Source of the DNA: Saprospiraceae bacterium
GTDB lineage: Bacteria; Bacteroidota; Bacteroidia; Chitinophagales; Saprospiraceae
NCBI GenBank assembly: GCA_019187365.1
Contig: JABARE010000019.1
Span: 1-64,000 of the forward strand
Direction of reading: 5' to 3'
Length of the DNA stretch: 64,000 bases
In this document: positions 42,338 to 55,043 of the stretch, piece after piece
How the letters are laid out: every line of letters starts with the position of its first letter
How positions within the stretch are numbered: the first letter of the stretch is position 1
Program-made: the position numbers and the translations under genes
The notes under the pieces: generated by a model
Databases searched by the model: none
What the model saw: the letters and a program-made list of their open reading frames with translations, nothing else
Told to the model about the DNA's origin: nothing

Positions 42338-45054
42338 ACGCGATGAAAACGCAATTTCTGCTTTTGTTGGGGCTACTAATCGCCAATTCCTCTCTGGCAA
42401 CTCACAATCGCGCCGGAGAGATCCAATACGTTCAGCTCAGTGATGTGCGAATTAGGGCAACCGTGATCACGTATACCAAAGCAAGCAGCGTTTCTGCCGA
42501 CAGAGACAGCCTGCTGATCGACTGGGGAGACGGCAGTTTTAGTTCTGTGCTACGCACAAATGGGGATGGCGAACTGCTAGGAAACAATACCAAGAGAAAT
42601 ATTTATATTGCAGAACACACGTACCCCGGTCGAGGAACGTACACAATTGGCGTTATGGATCCCAACCGGGTAGAAAACATACTCAACATAGATCCGCCCA
42701 ACAGCGTAAACATACCCTTCTTCATTCAAACAACAGCGACCCTGCTGAATATGCAATTTCAGGCGCCAAACCGATCAGTTCGCCTGCTGCAGGCTCCCAT
42801 TGATTTTGCCTGTGTCGGAGTTCCGTTCCAGCACAATCCAGCAGCATACGATGAAGACGGGGACAGTCTGGCATTCGAGCTAACGGTTCCACTGATGGAT
42901 AAGTCAAGCTACGTTCCCAATTACAGTTTTCCAAATCAAGTTTCTCCCGGTCCTGAAAATGTAATATCATTGGATCGCACCAAAGGAACCTTCCGATGGA
43001 ACAGCCCACAAAAAGCGGGCGAATACAATCTGGCTTTCATTGTGCACGAATACCGAAAGGGTGTAAAAGTCGCAAGCACCATTCGCGACATGCAAATATT
43101 TGTCAGGCAGGACTGCGGCAACAACCAACCACCTTCCATCATTGCTATAGACGATACCTGCATCATAGCTGGGACGGTGTTGGTTTTACCCATAGAGGCA
43201 TACGACCCGGACACCAGTGCACTGGGTTCAAAAGTACTTTTAACAGCCAGTGGTGCACCCTTCTTTAGTACCCCCCCAATGATTTTTGATGCGCCATCGG
43301 GGTTTCGTGCCGGTCCCGTGCGCGCTTCTCTTCGCTGGGAAACCCATTGTGGTATGGTGCGGAAAGAGTTTTATACAGTCGTTATTAAAGTCACTGACAA
43401 CTTACTCGACAGCACAGGGGTGAGTGTGTTGCATGCAATTCGCATAAAGGTCGTTGCTCCGGCACCAGAGCAGCTTCAGAGCAGCGCCCTGCCGGAGGCC
43501 ATTCATCTTACCTGGGACTACCCCTACCCCTGCGATGTACCAAATGCCCATTTTAGGGGCTTTTCCATTTGGCGAAAGGAGGGATCACTATCGTTATTGC
43601 CTGACACTTGTCTGCCAGGGCTTGAGCGTTCTGCTTATCAACGCATCGCCTATTTGGTGAACGATTTACAGGCTGGCTCATACTTCTATGATGACTCGGT
43701 ACTCGACGAAGGTAAGTTCTATTGTTATCGCGTCCAGGCAGAGTTTGCTGATATAAGCAGTGGGGGATTCCTGATTAATGTTACCGGGAGCTTGCCCTCA
43801 AACGAAACATGCAATTCATTACCAATCGGAATACCGGTATTGCTCAATGCAGATGTAGTATCCACGGATTCGCTAAAAGGATCGGTATTCATCAGATGGA
43901 CCAAACCACTTGTTCAATTTTACGATACGGCAGCCCACCGTCCACCATACGAAACGAGGATTCACTACCTTGAACCAGGCAGCAATTGGCAAATCATCAC
44001 AGAATCCATCCGGACGTACTCTGACTACGGGGATATTGCAGATACAAGTTTTCTCCATATAAATTTGCAGACTTCCATCCAAGCATACGTATATACAGCC
44101 TCTATATTGTCTGGCAACCAGGTTGAAAAGCATTCCGATACTGCAGAGAGCCTCTTCCTGAAGATGGCTCCGGACGACCGGCGCATCGTTCTTCGATGGA
44201 ATGCACTCACCCCCTGGAACAACTACCAGTATGCCATTTTCCTAAAGCATCCCAGGACTCAAACGTTTGACTCCATCGCGCTGGTGTCAGGCAATTCTTA
44301 CACGCTCACCGGCCTAGAAAATGGCGAGGAATATTGTGCCTACGTGCTGGCATTTGGCGATTACGGCATCGATCGGTTTCCATCGCCTTTGCTAAACCGA
44401 TCGAACGTAGCCTGTTCAACTCCTTCCGACCTCACGCCGCCCTGTTGCCCTAAACTCGAAGTCGAAGATCCATGCATGCAAAAACCGGATCCCGGTTCAG
44501 ATGTACCAGAAAATGTACTCCGCTGGAATAATCCCAATTTAAATTGTGAAGAAACAGATGCTGCAGGTTATCGCCTTTATGCCTACATCCACGGAGAGAG
44601 GCAACTGGTTGCAGACATCGGCGATCCTTCCATTACCCGATATGATCACCGCCTTGATGACATCACTCCCGATTGTTACGAGTTGAGGTCGTATGATTCG
44701 AGTTTAAATGAGTGCGCCAACCCGGACACTGTTTGTGTGGAGTACTGCCCTATCTACAAGCTGCCAAATACCTTTACACCCAATGGAGACGGGACCAACG
44801 ATCGTTTCAAGTCATACCCGTACTTGTTTATTGAGCGGGTGGATTTCAAAATTTTCAATCGTTGGGGTAACCTGCTATTTAAAACACAAGATCCCGATAT
44901 TTTATGGGAAGGAAAGACATCAGGCGGTGAAAACGTTCCGGATGGTACCTATTACTATACCTGCCGGATATACTATGCGGGAATTGCAAATACAGGTCGC
45001 TTTCCATCAGAACTGACGGGCTTTATCGAACTTCGACGGGGTTCTTCAAAATAA
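42334..45054 (+). CDS. T9SS type B surface protein (gliding-motility-associated C-terminus)
   Basis: 906 residues from the ATG at 42334, which overlaps the rmlD stop (ATGA); nearby ATGs at 42328 and 42343 are alternatives and leave the signal peptide (FLLLLGLLIANSSLA) intact. The N-terminal segment ATHNRAGEIQYVQLSD with WGDGSF is a recurrent module in Bacteroidota gliding-associated proteins. Cadherin-like (DEDGDSLAFEL) and fibronectin-III-like stretches follow, then the type B T9SS tail (LPNTFTPNGDGTNDRF, FNRWGNLLF, DGTYYYTCRIYY). Surface located. Its place between rmlD and ribE in a run of housekeeping genes is unexpected; a role with rhamnose-containing surface sugars is only a guess. Confidence 0.9.
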   Translation: MNAMKTQFLLLLGLLIANSSLATHNRAGEIQYVQLSDVRIRATVITYTKASSVSADRDSLLIDWGDGSFSSVLRTNGDGELLGNNTKRNIYIAEHTYPGRGTYTIGVMDPNRVENILNIDPPNSVNIPFFIQTTATLLNMQFQAPNRSVRLLQAPIDFACVGVPFQHNPAAYDEDGDSLAFELTVPLMDKSSYVPNYSFPNQVSPGPENVISLDRTKGTFRWNSPQKAGEYNLAFIVHEYRKGVKVASTIRDMQIFVRQDCGNNQPPSIIAIDDTCIIAGTVLVLPIEAYDPDTSALGSKVLLTASGAPFFSTPPMIFDAPSGFRAGPVRASLRWETHCGMVRKEFYTVVIKVTDNLLDSTGVSVLHAIRIKVVAPAPEQLQSSALPEAIHLTWDYPYPCDVPNAHFRGFSIWRKEGSLSLLPDTCLPGLERSAYQRIAYLVNDLQAGSYFYDDSVLDEGKFYCYRVQAEFADISSGGFLINVTGSLPSNETCNSLPIGIPVLLNADVVSTDSLKGSVFIRWTKPLVQFYDTAAHRPPYETRIHYLEPGSNWQIITESIRTYSDYGDIADTSFLHINLQTSIQAYVYTASILSGNQVEKHSDTAESLFLKMAPDDRRIVLRWNALTPWNNYQYAIFLKHPRTQTFDSIALVSGNSYTLTGLENGEEYCAYVLAFGDYGIDRFPSPLLNRSNVACSTPSDLTPPCCPKLEVEDPCMQKPDPGSDVPENVLRWNNPNLNCEETDAAGYRLYAYIHGERQLVADIGDPSITRYDHRLDDITPDCYELRSYDSSLNECANPDTVCVEYCPIYKLPNTFTPNGDGTNDRFKSYPYLFIERVDFKIFNRWGNLLFKTQDPDILWEGKTSGGENVPDGTYYYTCRIYYAGIANTGRFPSELTGFIELRRGSSK

Positions 45055-45059
45055 TACAG

Positions 45060-45662
45060 ATGTTTACCGGTATAATTGAATGCATCGGAACCATACAGTC
45101 CATCCAAAAAGAAGAAAATAATTTTCACTTTGTGGTGGCGTCTGAAATATCCACCCTTCTCAAACCTGACCAAAGCGTTGCCCACGACGGGGTCTGTCTC
45201 ACGGTGACGTCCTGCAATGATAAAACACATTCGGTGACAGCCATTGCCGAGACGATTTCCCGGACTACGCTTGGAATGCTGCAGCCAGGAGCTCAAATGA
45301 ACCTGGAGCGTTCGCTGTGTTTGGGCGACAGGCTCGACGGGCACTTTGTCTATGGCCACGTGGACAAGCTTGGGTATTTGCGCAGCGTAGCCGATGCCGG
45401 AGGGAGCCGCGTACTGGAAATTTCCATTGGGGATCAGGACATCCCGCTCATCATTGAGAAAGGATCCATTGCAATCAATGGTGTCAGTCTGACCATTGTC
45501 GATCTATTGCCTGATGCCTTCAGAGTTGCCATCATCCCATATACCTGGCAACACACTACCCTGAGTCAGCTAAAAACAATGGATGCCGTCAATATTGAAT
45601 TTGATCCAATCGGAAAATACATTTTGCGAATTGCTGGCCACAAAATTAGCCAGCCCGGATGA
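45060..45662 (+). CDS. ribE: Riboflavin synthase, alpha subunit
   Basis: 200 residues. Dismutates two 6,7-dimethyl-8-ribityllumazine molecules into riboflavin. Two lumazine-binding repeats, each with the GVCLTV / GVSLTIV motif, and the starting MFTGIIE are diagnostic; length is normal. Starts 5 nt after the T9SS protein and ends the seven-gene run. Converges with rpoC across 123 bp in which I see no clear terminator. No FMN riboswitch is seen. Confidence 0.96.
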   Translation: MFTGIIECIGTIQSIQKEENNFHFVVASEISTLLKPDQSVAHDGVCLTVTSCNDKTHSVTAIAETISRTTLGMLQPGAQMNLERSLCLGDRLDGHFVYGHVDKLGYLRSVADAGGSRVLEISIGDQDIPLIIEKGSIAINGVSLTIVDLLPDAFRVAIIPYTWQHTTLSQLKTMDAVNIEFDPIGKYILRIAGHKISQPG

Positions 45663-45785
45663 TCGAACTGTATAAGACGGAACCAATTTAACTGCAAGGC
45701 ACCCTGCAAGCATGATCGGGCTTAGAACCCAAAGCTTATTTCCGCCTTAAATGCGCCTAAGACGGTTTTAAAAGAACTGAAATGA

Positions 45786-48700
45786 TTACGATCTTTCCAG
45801 TTCTTCCGTCACGGGTTCGTTTCCTGATCTCACGAAAATATCCTTGTATTTTTTGAGACCGGTACCTGCAGGAATTTTCTTTCCGATGATGACGTTTTCC
45901 TTTAATCCGGACAAGTCATCACTCTTAGCGGCCATGGCTGCAGAACTGAGCACCTTGGTCGTTTCCTGGAACGAGGCAGCTGAAATCCAACTGCTGGTAC
46001 CCAAGGAAGCCCTGGTAATTCCCAGCAGCAGCGGACTAGCGGTTGCGGCTGTAGCGTCGCGCACTTCAACCAGCTTCTTATCATTTCGTTTCAGTTGAGA
46101 ATTTTCTTCGCGAAGCTGGCGGATGTTTATGAGCTGACCGGGTTTTAGCTTGGCAGAATCACCGCTCTCCGTGACGACCTTCTTATCAAAAATGTCGTCA
46201 TTGGCCTCAATAAACTCCCAACGGTCCACCGGTTCACCTTCGAGCAAGGTCGTATCCCCCGGATCTTCTATTTGAACCCAGCGCATCATCTGACGGACGA
46301 TCACCTCGATGTGCTTATCGTTGATGTTGATTCCCTGGGAACGGTACACTTCCTGAACTCCATTGACCAGGTGAGCCTGTACAGCAAAGAGTCCTTTGAT
46401 CATCATGATATCGCGGGGTGCAATGCTGCCATCAGACAGCGGTGTTCCCGCTCTTACGTAATCCCCTTCCTGCACGAGGATGTGTTTGGATAATCCGATG
46501 AGGTATTTTCTTCTTTGACCCGTGCGTTCATCTTCGACGAATATTTCCCGGTTTCCACGTTTAATCTTTCCGTAAAAGACAATGCCATCAATCTCGGAAA
46601 CCACAGCAGGGTTGGATGGATTTCTCGCCTCGAACAATTCGGTAACCCGAGGAAGACCCCCTGTAATGTCAGATACTTTACTCAGGTTTCTCGGAATTTT
46701 CACGATGATCTGCCCTCCACTGATCTCAGCATTGTCATCAACGGTGATGTATGCTCCAACCGGAAGGGAATAGCTCTTGAGTTCTTCTCCAGCCAGGTTT
46801 ACAACCGAAATTGCAGGAAGCTTTTTCTTGTTTTTAGCTTCGATGATGACCTTTTCAGAGTAGCCCGTCTGGTCGTCGCGTTCCATGCGGTAGGTAATAC
46901 CTTCTTCGATGTCGGTATAGCGAATGATCCCTGAAAATTCTGAAATGATCAAGGCGTTAAAAGGATCCCAGTTACAGATGATATCCCCTTTAGAGACCGC
47001 CTGGTTTTCCTTCACCTGCAGAACAGATCCGTAGGGAATGTGCATGTTTGTCAGCAACTTCTTGCTCGTTGCATCCATGATGCGCAATTCACCCGACCGG
47101 GAAAGGACGATGTTGATCCTGCTTCCGTTTTCCGCCAGAAGACTTGACAACTTGATACCGTCAAATTCTACAAGGCCGTCGAACTTGGAAGTAATCTCCG
47201 ATTCTGCTTTTGAAACCGCAGCGACACCACCCACGTGGAATGTTCTCAGGGTAAGCTGTGTACCAGGCTCACCAATGCTCTGAGCGGCAATGATCCCGAC
47301 TGCATCTCCCTCTTCGGCAATCCTTCCAGTAGCAAGGTTTTTACCATAGCATTTGGTGCACACGCCGTTTCTGGTTTCACACGTCAGCACAGACCGTATG
47401 GTCACGGATTCAATTCCCAGCTCTTCAATGGTCTGCGCAGATTTATCGTTGATGTAATCGCCGGCACCAATGATCACTTCATCGGTAAGTGGGTTAAGCA
47501 CATCGTGTAAACTAAAGCGGCCAACAATTCTTGATGAAAGGTTTTCAATCACCTTATCGTTGTCGATGAGGGCAGTGGTTTCGATACCCCTTAGTGTGTT
47601 GCAGTCTTCTTCAGAAATGACTACATCCTGGGCAACGTCCACGAGACGTCGAGTGAGGTAACCTGCATCAGCGGTTTTGAGCGCGGTATCAGCAAGGCCC
47701 TTACGGGCACCGTGGGTGGAGATAAAATATTCGAGAACGCTCAGTCCATCCTGGAAGTTAGACAGGATGGGGTTTTCGATGATGGCCCCTCCTGTATCGC
47801 CAGACTTTCTAGGTTTGGCCATTAGCCCCCGCAACCCACAGAGCTGTTTGATCTGCTGCTTTGAACCCCGGGCTCCCGAATGCAGCATCATATAAACGGA
47901 GTTGAAGCCACCTTTGTGGGTAGCAAGTTCCTTCATCAGATTATCGGTAATGCGGTTATCCGCGAATGTCCACCGGTCGATGATCTGGTTATAACGCTCG
48001 TTGTTGGTGATGAGGCCCATGTTGTAGCTATCCCAGATCTCGTCTACTTCGCGCTGAGCGTCGTCGAGGGTCCTTTTCTTGATGGAAGGTGTGATGAGAT
48101 CGCCAAGATTAAAGGAAAGGCCGGCTTTGAAGGCCCAGTAAAATCCAAGGTCTTTGATGTCATCCAGAAACTTTGCCGTCACCTGGAAGTTGGTGCGTTG
48201 GATGATCATGCCAATGATGATTTTCAGGTTTTTCTTGGTCAGCAACTCATTGACAAAGGGAACGGTTGCAGGAACCACCTCGTTAAACAGCACCCGTCCT
48301 ACCGTAGTCTTTATTAATTTGTAAACCAGTTCACCCCTCTCGTTATCGACTTTTGCACGGAGGCGCACCGGATCGTGCAGGTCTATTTTGCGTTCGCCAT
48401 AGGCGATTTCGACTTCTTCCTTGTCGTAAAATACGCGCTCCTTGTGGTCTTTGCCGAGCTCGCGTTCCTTGGTGAGATAATAGAGGCCAAGCACCATATC
48501 CTGTGACGGCAGCGTCACCGGAGATCCGTCTTGCGGATTGAGCATATTGTGACTGGCGAGCATCAGCAGTTGCGCTTCCAGAATAGAGGCATTGCTCAAC
48601 GGCACATGCACAGCCATTTGGTCACCGTCAAAGTCCGCGTTGAATGCTCCGCAAACCAAGGGGTGCAACTGAATGGCCTTGCCTTCGATGAGCATGGGTT

Positions 48701-50057
48701 GAAACGCCTGAATGGACAGCCGGTGCAACGTCGGGGCGCGGTTGAGCAAAACGGGATGCCCTCTCAAGATGTTTTCGAGAATGTCCCAGATGACCGGGTC
48801 CTTGCGATCCACCAGTTTCTTTGCTGATTTGACCGTTTTAACGACCCCGCGCTCCTGTAGCTTGCGGATGATAAATGGCTTAAAGAGTTCCGCCGCCATA
48901 TTTTTCGGAAGTCCGCATTCGTGCAATTTCAGCGTGGGGCCCACGACGATTACCGAACGTCCGCTGTAATCGACGCGTTTACCCAGCAGGTTTTGCCTGA
49001 AACGGCCTTGTTTTCCCTTGAGAATGTCGCTCAGCGACTTCAAAGCACGACCGCCCTCCGCCTTGACGGCGTTGGATTTGCGGGAATTATCAAACAGTGA
49101 ATCGACGGCCTCCTGGAGCATGCGCTTTTCATTCCGCAAAATGACTTCCGGTGCTTTGATCTCCAGCAGGCGTTTCAAACGGTTGTTGCGGATGATCACC
49201 CTGCGGTAGAGGTCGTTGAGGTCAGAACTTGCAAATCGTCCACCATCGAGCGGTACCAAGGGGCGCAACTCCGGAGGAATGACCGGCAGGTATTGAATGA
49301 TCATCCATTCCGGCCGATTGTTCCGGGAGTTTAACCCTTCGCGAAAGGACTCTGCTACCCGAAGACGCTTCAGTGCTTCAGATTTGCGCTGTTGGGAAGA
49401 TTCGTTGGATGCCTGATGGCGCAATTCAAAGGTCAGATTATCGAGATCGAGCCGGGTCAGCAGGTCAAATATTGCCTCGGCCCCCATCTTGGCGACAAAC
49501 TTATTGGGATCCTTATCGTCGAGCAGCTGGTTGTCCTTGGGCAGTGATTCAAGTATCTCCAGATATTCCTCTTCCGTGAGCAAGTCGAGGTAGCCTGGGC
49601 CGGTCGAACCAGTTACACCTGGTTGTATTACCACGAATCGCTCGTAATAGATAATCGACTCGAGTTTTTTCGATGACAGACCGAGCAGGTAACCAATTTT
49701 ATTGGGTAGGCTCTTGAAGAACCAGATGTGGACAACGGGAACCACCAGTTTTATGTGCCCCATTCGCTCCCGGCGGACCTTCTTTTCCGTCACTTCCACT
49801 CCGCACCGGTCACACACAATGCCTCGATAACGAATGCGCTTGTATTTTCCGCAATAACATTCGTAATCCTTAACGGGTCCAAATATCCTCTCGCAAAACA
49901 GCCCGTCCCGTTCAGGCTTATAAGAACGGTAGTTGATGGTTTCCGGCTTGAGGACTTCTCCGTAGGAACGCTCCAGTATGTCGTCCGGTGAACTTAAACT
50001 GATTGTGATCTTATCGAACTCCTGGTCCAGCCGAATACTCCTGCTTTTAAAATTCAT
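45786..50057 (-). CDS. rpoC: RNA polymerase beta' subunit
   Basis: 1423 residues. Contains the N-terminal zinc-binding [10 protein letters not shown]...CDRCGV, the catalytic [12 protein letters not shown] that holds the Mg ion, the bridge-helix and trigger-loop region ([22 protein letters not shown]), and the second zinc cluster ([13 protein letters not shown]). C-terminal omega-binding part present. Starts 18 nt downstream of the rpoB stop; the two form one transcript. Last gene of the supercluster. Confidence 0.98.
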   Translation of the reverse strand: MNFKSRSIRLDQEFDKITISLSSPDDILERSYGEVLKPETINYRSYKPERDGLFCERIFGPVKDYECYCGKYKRIRYRGIVCDRCGVEVTEKKVRRERMGHIKLVVPVVHIWFFKSLPNKIGYLLGLSSKKLESIIYYERFVVIQPGVTGSTGPGYLDLLTEEEYLEILESLPKDNQLLDDKDPNKFVAKMGAEAIFDLLTRLDLDNLTFELRHQASNESSQQRKSEALKRLRVAESFREGLNSRNNRPEWMIIQYLPVIPPELRPLVPLDGGRFASSDLNDLYRRVIIRNNRLKRLLEIKAPEVILRNEKRMLQEAVDSLFDNSRKSNAVKAEGGRALKSLSDILKGKQGRFRQNLLGKRVDYSGRSVIVVGPTLKLHECGLPKNMAAELFKPFIIRKLQERGVVKTVKSAKKLVDRKDPVIWDILENILRGHPVLLNRAPTLHRLSIQAFQPMLIEGKAIQLHPLVCGAFNADFDGDQMAVHVPLSNASILEAQLLMLASHNMLNPQDGSPVTLPSQDMVLGLYYLTKERELGKDHKERVFYDKEEVEIAYGERKIDLHDPVRLRAKVDNERGELVYKLIKTTVGRVLFNEVVPATVPFVNELLTKKNLKIIIGMIIQRTNFQVTAKFLDDIKDLGFYWAFKAGLSFNLGDLITPSIKKRTLDDAQREVDEIWDSYNMGLITNNERYNQIIDRWTFADNRITDNLMKELATHKGGFNSVYMMLHSGARGSKQQIKQLCGLRGLMAKPRKSGDTGGAIIENPILSNFQDGLSVLEYFISTHGARKGLADTALKTADAGYLTRRLVDVAQDVVISEEDCNTLRGIETTALIDNDKVIENLSSRIVGRFSLHDVLNPLTDEVIIGAGDYINDKSAQTIEELGIESVTIRSVLTCETRNGVCTKCYGKNLATGRIAEEGDAVGIIAAQSIGEPGTQLTLRTFHVGGVAAVSKAESEITSKFDGLVEFDGIKLSSLLAENGSRINIVLSRSGELRIMDATSKKLLTNMHIPYGSVLQVKENQAVSKGDIICNWDPFNALIISEFSGIIRYTDIEEGITYRMERDDQTGYSEKVIIEAKNKKKLPAISVVNLAGEELKSYSLPVGAYITVDDNAEISGGQIIVKIPRNLSKVSDITGGLPRVTELFEARNPSNPAVVSEIDGIVFYGKIKRGNREIFVEDERTGQRRKYLIGLSKHILVQEGDYVRAGTPLSDGSIAPRDIMMIKGLFAVQAHLVNGVQEVYRSQGININDKHIEVIVRQMMRWVQIEDPGDTTLLEGEPVDRWEFIEANDDIFDKKVVTESGDSAKLKPGQLINIRQLREENSQLKRNDKKLVEVRDATAATASPLLLGITRASLGTSSWISAASFQETTKVLSSAAMAAKSDDLSGLKENVIIGKKIPAGTGLKKYKDIFVRSGNEPVTEELERS

Positions 50058-50075
50058 GTTGCTTTGGTTAGAACG

Positions 50076-53000
50076 TTATTCAAATTTGATATCCAGACAC
50101 AATCCGCGTAACTCGTGGATCAGGACGTTGAACGACTCCGGGATGTTGGGCTCCGGTAAATTGTCGCCCTTGACGATGGCCTCGTAAGTCTTTGCCCTTC
50201 CAATGATGTCGTCTGACTTGATGGTGAGGAGTTCCCTCAGAATATTGGCAGCACCGAATGCTTCGAGCGCCCATACTTCCATCTCCCCGAAACGCTGTCC
50301 TCCAAATTGTGCTTTACCACCCAAAGGCTGTTGGGTGATCAACGAGTAAGGCCCGATGGAACGTGCGTGCATTTTGTCGTCCACCATGTGGGAAAGCTTG
50401 AGCATGTAGATTACCCCAACGGTAGCCTGCTGATGGAACCGGTCGCCCGTTTCCCCGTCAACCAGGTAGGCCTGGCCATATTGAGGCAATGCCGCAACCT
50501 CAATTTGCGATTCGATGTCCTGGATGGTCGCACCATCGAAAATGGGTGTTGCGTAATATTTTTCCAGTTTTTTTCCGGCCCAACCTAGAACGGTTTCGAA
50601 AATTTGCCCGAGGTTCATCCTGGAAGGCACACCTAACGGGTTGAGGACGATGTCCACCGGAGTTCCATCTTCGAGAAAAGGCATGTCTTCAACACGTACG
50701 ATTTTGGAAACAATGCCCTTATTCCCGTGACGCCCGGCAAGTTTATCGCCTACCTTGAGTTTGCGCTTCTTTGCAATGTATACTTTGGCAAGTTTCAGCA
50801 CACCAGCCGGCAGTTCGTCTCCAATGCTGATGTTAAATTTCTCGCGTTTATACTTTCCTACCTCTTCGTTGACTTTGATGTTGTAGTTGTGCAACAACCG
50901 GCTCACCAGTTCGCTTTTTGCGACATCTTTCGTCCAGTTGAAGTAATCAACCTTAGTGTAGTCCAGCTTCTTCAGCAACGCGCTGGTGTATTTACTGCCT
51001 TTAGCCACGAGTTCTTCACCATAAATGCTCTTTACCCCTGAAGATATCTGATCTTTCAGGATCTTGAGCATCTTGTCTATAAGAATGGTCTTCAACTCGT
51101 TTAGCGTTACCGCATGCTTATCGTCGAGACGTGTCAGCAGGTCCTTTTCCTGGACTTTTTGGAATTTGTCCTTTTTCGCTCTTGCGTACAACTGTTTGTC
51201 TATGACGACGCCTTCAACAGACGGAGGTACCTTGAGCGAGGCATCTTTAACATCTCCGGCCTTATCGCCAAAAATAGCCCTGAGCAACTTTTCTTCAGGG
51301 GTCGGATCCGTTTCGCCCTTTGGAGTAATCTTACCGATCAGGATGTCTCCTTCCTCCACATTTGCGCCGATGCGAATGATACCGTTTTCGTCGAGGTCCT
51401 TCGTGGCCTCTTCGCTCACATTGGGAATGTCGTTTGTCAGTTCCTCTTCCCCTAACTTGGTATCGCGAACCTCCAATTCAAAACTTTCAATATGGATTGA
51501 AGTGAAGATGTCCTCCTGGATTACCCGTTCGGAAATGACGATGGCATCTTCAAAGTTGTATCCTTTCCAGGGCATGAAAGCGACCTGGAGATTTTGCCCA
51601 AGAGCAAGCTCTCCGCTCTCGGTGGCATAGCCTTCCGACAGGATCGTTCCCAATTCTACGCGCTGTCCCTTCTTTACCAGTGGTTTAAGGTTTATACAAG
51701 TCGCCTGGTTGGTTCTTGCAAACTTCGTGAGGCTATAGTCCACGAAGCTGTCCTCAAAGGAAATGAGATTGTCCTCGTCGCTGCGGTCGTATTTGATGAC
51801 GATCTTGTTGGCGTCTGCAAATTCCACGACACCTGGTCCTTCTGCGGTAATGAGCATGCGAGAATCGTGGGCCACTTTTCCTTCAAGTCCGGTGCCGACA
51901 ATGGGAGCATGCGGTCTAATGAGTGGCACAGCCTGACGTTGCATGTTCGACCCCATGAGTGCCCGGTTGGCGTCATCATTCTCAAGGAAAGGAATCAGAG
52001 AAGCCGAAACGCCAACGATCTGGTTGGGTGCGACATCCATGAAATGCAATTCCTCGCGATCCAGCATCGGAAATTCGCCATGTTCGCGTCCTTTAACCTT
52101 GGTAATGAGAAATTCGCCCTTTTTGTCAACAGGCACATTGGCCTGTGCGATGCGCGCGTAATCTTCCTCTTCGGCAGAAAGGTATTGTATGCCGTTCCGC
52201 ACACTGACTTTACCTCCATCAACTTTCCAGTAAGGCGTTTCCAAAAAGCCCATGCCATTGATTTTGGCATGCACGCAGAGTGTAGAGATCAGTCCGATGT
52301 TGGGACCCTCAGGAGTTTCAATGGTACACAGACGGCCATAGTGGGAATAGTGAACGTCCCGCACCTCAAATCCTGCTCGCTCCCTGGAAAGTCCTCCGGG
52401 GCCAAGTGCTGATATCCTGCGCTTGTGGGTAATTTCTGAAAGCGGATTTGTCTGGTCCAGAAATTGAGAGAGCTGGCTGGTTCCAAAAAAAGAGTTAATG
52501 ACGGAGGACAGCGTTCGAGCGTTGATCAGATCAACCGGCGTAAAGACCTCGTTGTCGCGAACATTCATTCTCTCCCGAATGGTTCGCGCCATACGGGCGA
52601 GACCCACGCCAAATTGTGCGTACAACTGTTCGCCCACCGTCCGCACGCGGCGGTTGCTCAGATGGTCGATGTCGTCGAGTTCGGCGCGCTGGTTGATCAG
52701 CGAAATAAGGTATTTGACAATTTCCGTAATGTCTTCCTTCGTCAGGACGAGCGTTTCGTCTGAAGTATTGAGGTTTAGCTTTTTGTTGATTTTATAGCGC
52801 CCAACCTCGCCAAGGTTATATCGTTTATCGGAGAAGAACAGTTTGTCGATGATTCCCCGCGCCGTATCGTCATCGGGTGGATCGGAGCCCCTGAGTTGGC
52901 GGTAAATGTGAATAACCGCTTCCATTTCCGAACTCGATGGATCCTTTTGAAGGGTATTGTAGATGATGGAGTAATCCTCTGTGATGTCTTCCCGTTGGAG

Positions 53001-53894
53001 GATTACCGTTTGAACGTTGGCTTCGGCAATGAGTTTGATGTTTTCTTCGTCGAGAATGGTATCGCGTTCCAGAATAATTTCATTTCGCTCGACCGTTACC
53101 AGTTCGCCCGTATCCTCGTCTACAAAGTCTTCCGTCCATCGGCGGAGCACCCTTGCTGCCAGTTTGCGGCCGATCGCCTTCTTCAAATCCTTAGCCGTTG
53201 ATTTGATCTCCTCGGAAAGATTAAAGAGATTGAGGATATCCTTATCGGAGGTGTAACCGATTGCTCTCAGCAAGGTCGTTACCGGAAATTTTTTCTTGCG
53301 GTCGATGTAAGCATACATGACCATGTTGATGTCGGTAGCGAATTCCATCCAAGCCCCTTTGAAAGGGATGACGCGGGCAGAGTAGATCTTCGTTCCATTT
53401 GGATGGTAGGTCTGGCTGAAGAAAACTCCCGGGCTTCGGTGGAGCTGTGATACCACCACGCGTTCTGCACCGTTGATGACAAACGTTCCCTTTGTTGTCA
53501 TGTAGGGAATGTTGCCCAAAAACACATCCTGCTCAATGGTTTTGAAATCGACGTGTTCTTCGTCGTTACAGGATAAACGCAGACGAGCCTTGAGGGGTAC
53601 TGAGAACGTCAAACCCCTCTGACCGCACTCATCGATGGAATAGCGGGGAGGGTCAACGTAATAATCAAGGAACTCGAGTTCAAAAATGTTGCGCGCATCC
53701 GAAATCGGAAAGTTCTCCTTAAATACTTTGAACAAGCCTTCGTTGATCCTTTTATCAGGAGTTGTTTCAAGCTGAAAAAACTCTTTGAAGGACTTGATCT
53801 GGATTTCGAGAAAATCCGGATAGGGGACTTGAAGCACGGCTCTGCCAAAGCTATGCCGCGATCTCAATTGTGTTCTGCTCTCTGTTGAAGCCAT
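50076..53894 (-). CDS. rpoB: RNA polymerase beta subunit
   Basis: 1272 residues. Conserved segments include [11 protein letters not shown], the rifampicin region ([32 protein letters not shown]), [12 protein letters not shown] and the catalytic-centre [11 protein letters not shown]. All rifampicin-pocket residues I can compare with E. coli (Asp, His and Ser positions) are the sensitive type. About 150 bp separate it from rplL; nothing recognisable was seen there, so a promoter or attenuator is neither shown nor excluded. Confidence 0.98.
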   Translation of the reverse strand: MASTESRTQLRSRHSFGRAVLQVPYPDFLEIQIKSFKEFFQLETTPDKRINEGLFKVFKENFPISDARNIFELEFLDYYVDPPRYSIDECGQRGLTFSVPLKARLRLSCNDEEHVDFKTIEQDVFLGNIPYMTTKGTFVINGAERVVVSQLHRSPGVFFSQTYHPNGTKIYSARVIPFKGAWMEFATDINMVMYAYIDRKKKFPVTTLLRAIGYTSDKDILNLFNLSEEIKSTAKDLKKAIGRKLAARVLRRWTEDFVDEDTGELVTVERNEIILERDTILDEENIKLIAEANVQTVILQREDITEDYSIIYNTLQKDPSSSEMEAVIHIYRQLRGSDPPDDDTARGIIDKLFFSDKRYNLGEVGRYKINKKLNLNTSDETLVLTKEDITEIVKYLISLINQRAELDDIDHLSNRRVRTVGEQLYAQFGVGLARMARTIRERMNVRDNEVFTPVDLINARTLSSVINSFFGTSQLSQFLDQTNPLSEITHKRRISALGPGGLSRERAGFEVRDVHYSHYGRLCTIETPEGPNIGLISTLCVHAKINGMGFLETPYWKVDGGKVSVRNGIQYLSAEEEDYARIAQANVPVDKKGEFLITKVKGREHGEFPMLDREELHFMDVAPNQIVGVSASLIPFLENDDANRALMGSNMQRQAVPLIRPHAPIVGTGLEGKVAHDSRMLITAEGPGVVEFADANKIVIKYDRSDEDNLISFEDSFVDYSLTKFARTNQATCINLKPLVKKGQRVELGTILSEGYATESGELALGQNLQVAFMPWKGYNFEDAIVISERVIQEDIFTSIHIESFELEVRDTKLGEEELTNDIPNVSEEATKDLDENGIIRIGANVEEGDILIGKITPKGETDPTPEEKLLRAIFGDKAGDVKDASLKVPPSVEGVVIDKQLYARAKKDKFQKVQEKDLLTRLDDKHAVTLNELKTILIDKMLKILKDQISSGVKSIYGEELVAKGSKYTSALLKKLDYTKVDYFNWTKDVAKSELVSRLLHNYNIKVNEEVGKYKREKFNISIGDELPAGVLKLAKVYIAKKRKLKVGDKLAGRHGNKGIVSKIVRVEDMPFLEDGTPVDIVLNPLGVPSRMNLGQIFETVLGWAGKKLEKYYATPIFDGATIQDIESQIEVAALPQYGQAYLVDGETGDRFHQQATVGVIYMLKLSHMVDDKMHARSIGPYSLITQQPLGGKAQFGGQRFGEMEVWALEAFGAANILRELLTIKSDDIIGRAKTYEAIVKGDNLPEPNIPESFNVLIHELRGLCLDIKFE

Positions 53895-54047
53895 GGATGC
53901 ACTTATTTTTTAAAAGTTCCGGATGCGAATCAATAAAACAACAATATCCAGCCAGGAATACGCACGCGCGGCATATTCCAGGCCGGATCAATGGGTTTAC
54001 CTTTTTATGTTCAAAGGTTCTCGGTGATCATTCAATTTGCGTGAATA

Positions 54048-54428
54048 CTACTTCACCTCCACTTCAGCACCTGCGGCTGCCAGCGTATCTTTCAGAGAGT
54101 TAGCCTCCTCTTTCGAAACGCCTTGCTTCAGCACGGACGGAGCTCCGTCGACCAGGTCCTTTGCCTCTTTGAGGCCGAGGTTAAGAAGATTTTTCACTTC
54201 TTTGATGACATTCAACTTGTTGGCGCCAGCGGAAGTGAGCACAACGTCGAATTCCGTTTTTTCGGCAACCGCTGCGGCACCGCCTCCTGAAGCCGGGCCT
54301 GCAGCAATAGCAACCGCTGCAGCAGCGGGTTCGATACCGTACTTGTCCTTCAGCACAGCAGCCAGTTCCGTCACTTCTTTGATCGTGAGGCCGACCAGTT
54401 GTTCTGCTAAAGCATTTACATCTACCAT
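54048..54428 (-). CDS. rplL: 50S ribosomal protein L7/L12
   Basis: 126 residues, Ala/Glu-rich stalk protein that recruits translation factors. N-terminal dimerisation domain, an Ala-Gly hinge ([20 protein letters not shown]), and the C-terminal factor-binding domain ([35 protein letters not shown]). Normal length. Follows rplJ by 67 bp. Confidence 0.97.
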   Translation of the reverse strand: MVDVNALAEQLVGLTIKEVTELAAVLKDKYGIEPAAAAVAIAAGPASGGGAAAVAEKTEFDVVLTSAGANKLNVIKEVKNLLNLGLKEAKDLVDGAPSVLKQGVSKEEANSLKDTLAAAGAEVEVK

Positions 54429-54495
54429 GATTTTAGAAATTTTTCAGTGTTAAACAATTTATGCGTGATACTTGGAAGCCAAAGTTGTTAAGCGA

Positions 54496-55023
54496 TCATG
54501 CGCTTGCGCGCTCTTCGAGCGTCTTGAGGATACCGGCAATTTTCTGTCCACCGCTGGTCAACGCTCCGATGAGCTTGGTGGCCGGAGATTTTAGCAACAT
54601 GATGATGTCACCGACGAGCTCATCCTTTGATTTGAGTGCGACCAACACGTCGAGCTGGTCGTCACCGGAAAAGATGGCGCGATCAATGAAAGCGGCTTTG
54701 ACGAGAGGGCGGTCGTGTTGCTCCCTGAATTCTTTTATCAGGCGTGCCGGCGCTGAGGGATTGTCTGTGAACAGTACCGAGGAGGGGCCCTCAAATGCCT
54801 GGTAAATTGGGTCGAACCCGTCGTCTTCCAGGGCCTTAAGTGCTTTGACGGCCAGTGTGTTTTTTACGACTTTCATTTCGATACCCTGCTCAAAACACTT
54901 CCTGCGCAACTTGTTCACCTGGTCCACGGTAAGTGTGGACGAATCGGTCACGTAAAAGAACTGTGCGTTGGCAAAGCGCTCCTTCAGTGCCTGTATTTCC
55001 TGTGTTTTATCTTGTTTTGTCAT
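54496..55023 (-). CDS. rplJ: 50S ribosomal protein L10
   Basis: 175 residues from the ATG at 55023 (MTKQDKTQEIQAL). An ATG 24 bp upstream would overlap the rplA stop and adds residues not typical for L10. It anchors L7/L12 dimers on the 50S stalk through its C-terminal helix. Known elsewhere to repress translation of the rplJL part of the operon by binding the leader. Starts 20 nt after rplA. Confidence 0.95.
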   Translation of the reverse strand: MTKQDKTQEIQALKERFANAQFFYVTDSSTLTVDQVNKLRRKCFEQGIEMKVVKNTLAVKALKALEDDGFDPIYQAFEGPSSVLFTDNPSAPARLIKEFREQHDRPLVKAAFIDRAIFSGDDQLDVLVALKSKDELVGDIIMLLKSPATKLIGALTSGGQKIAGILKTLEERASA

Positions 55024-55043
55024 TGCTGCTTCTTTTAGATGGT

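Noticed and set aside
45663..45785. Terminator between ribE and rpoC
   Set aside because: Only weak stems without T-runs are present.
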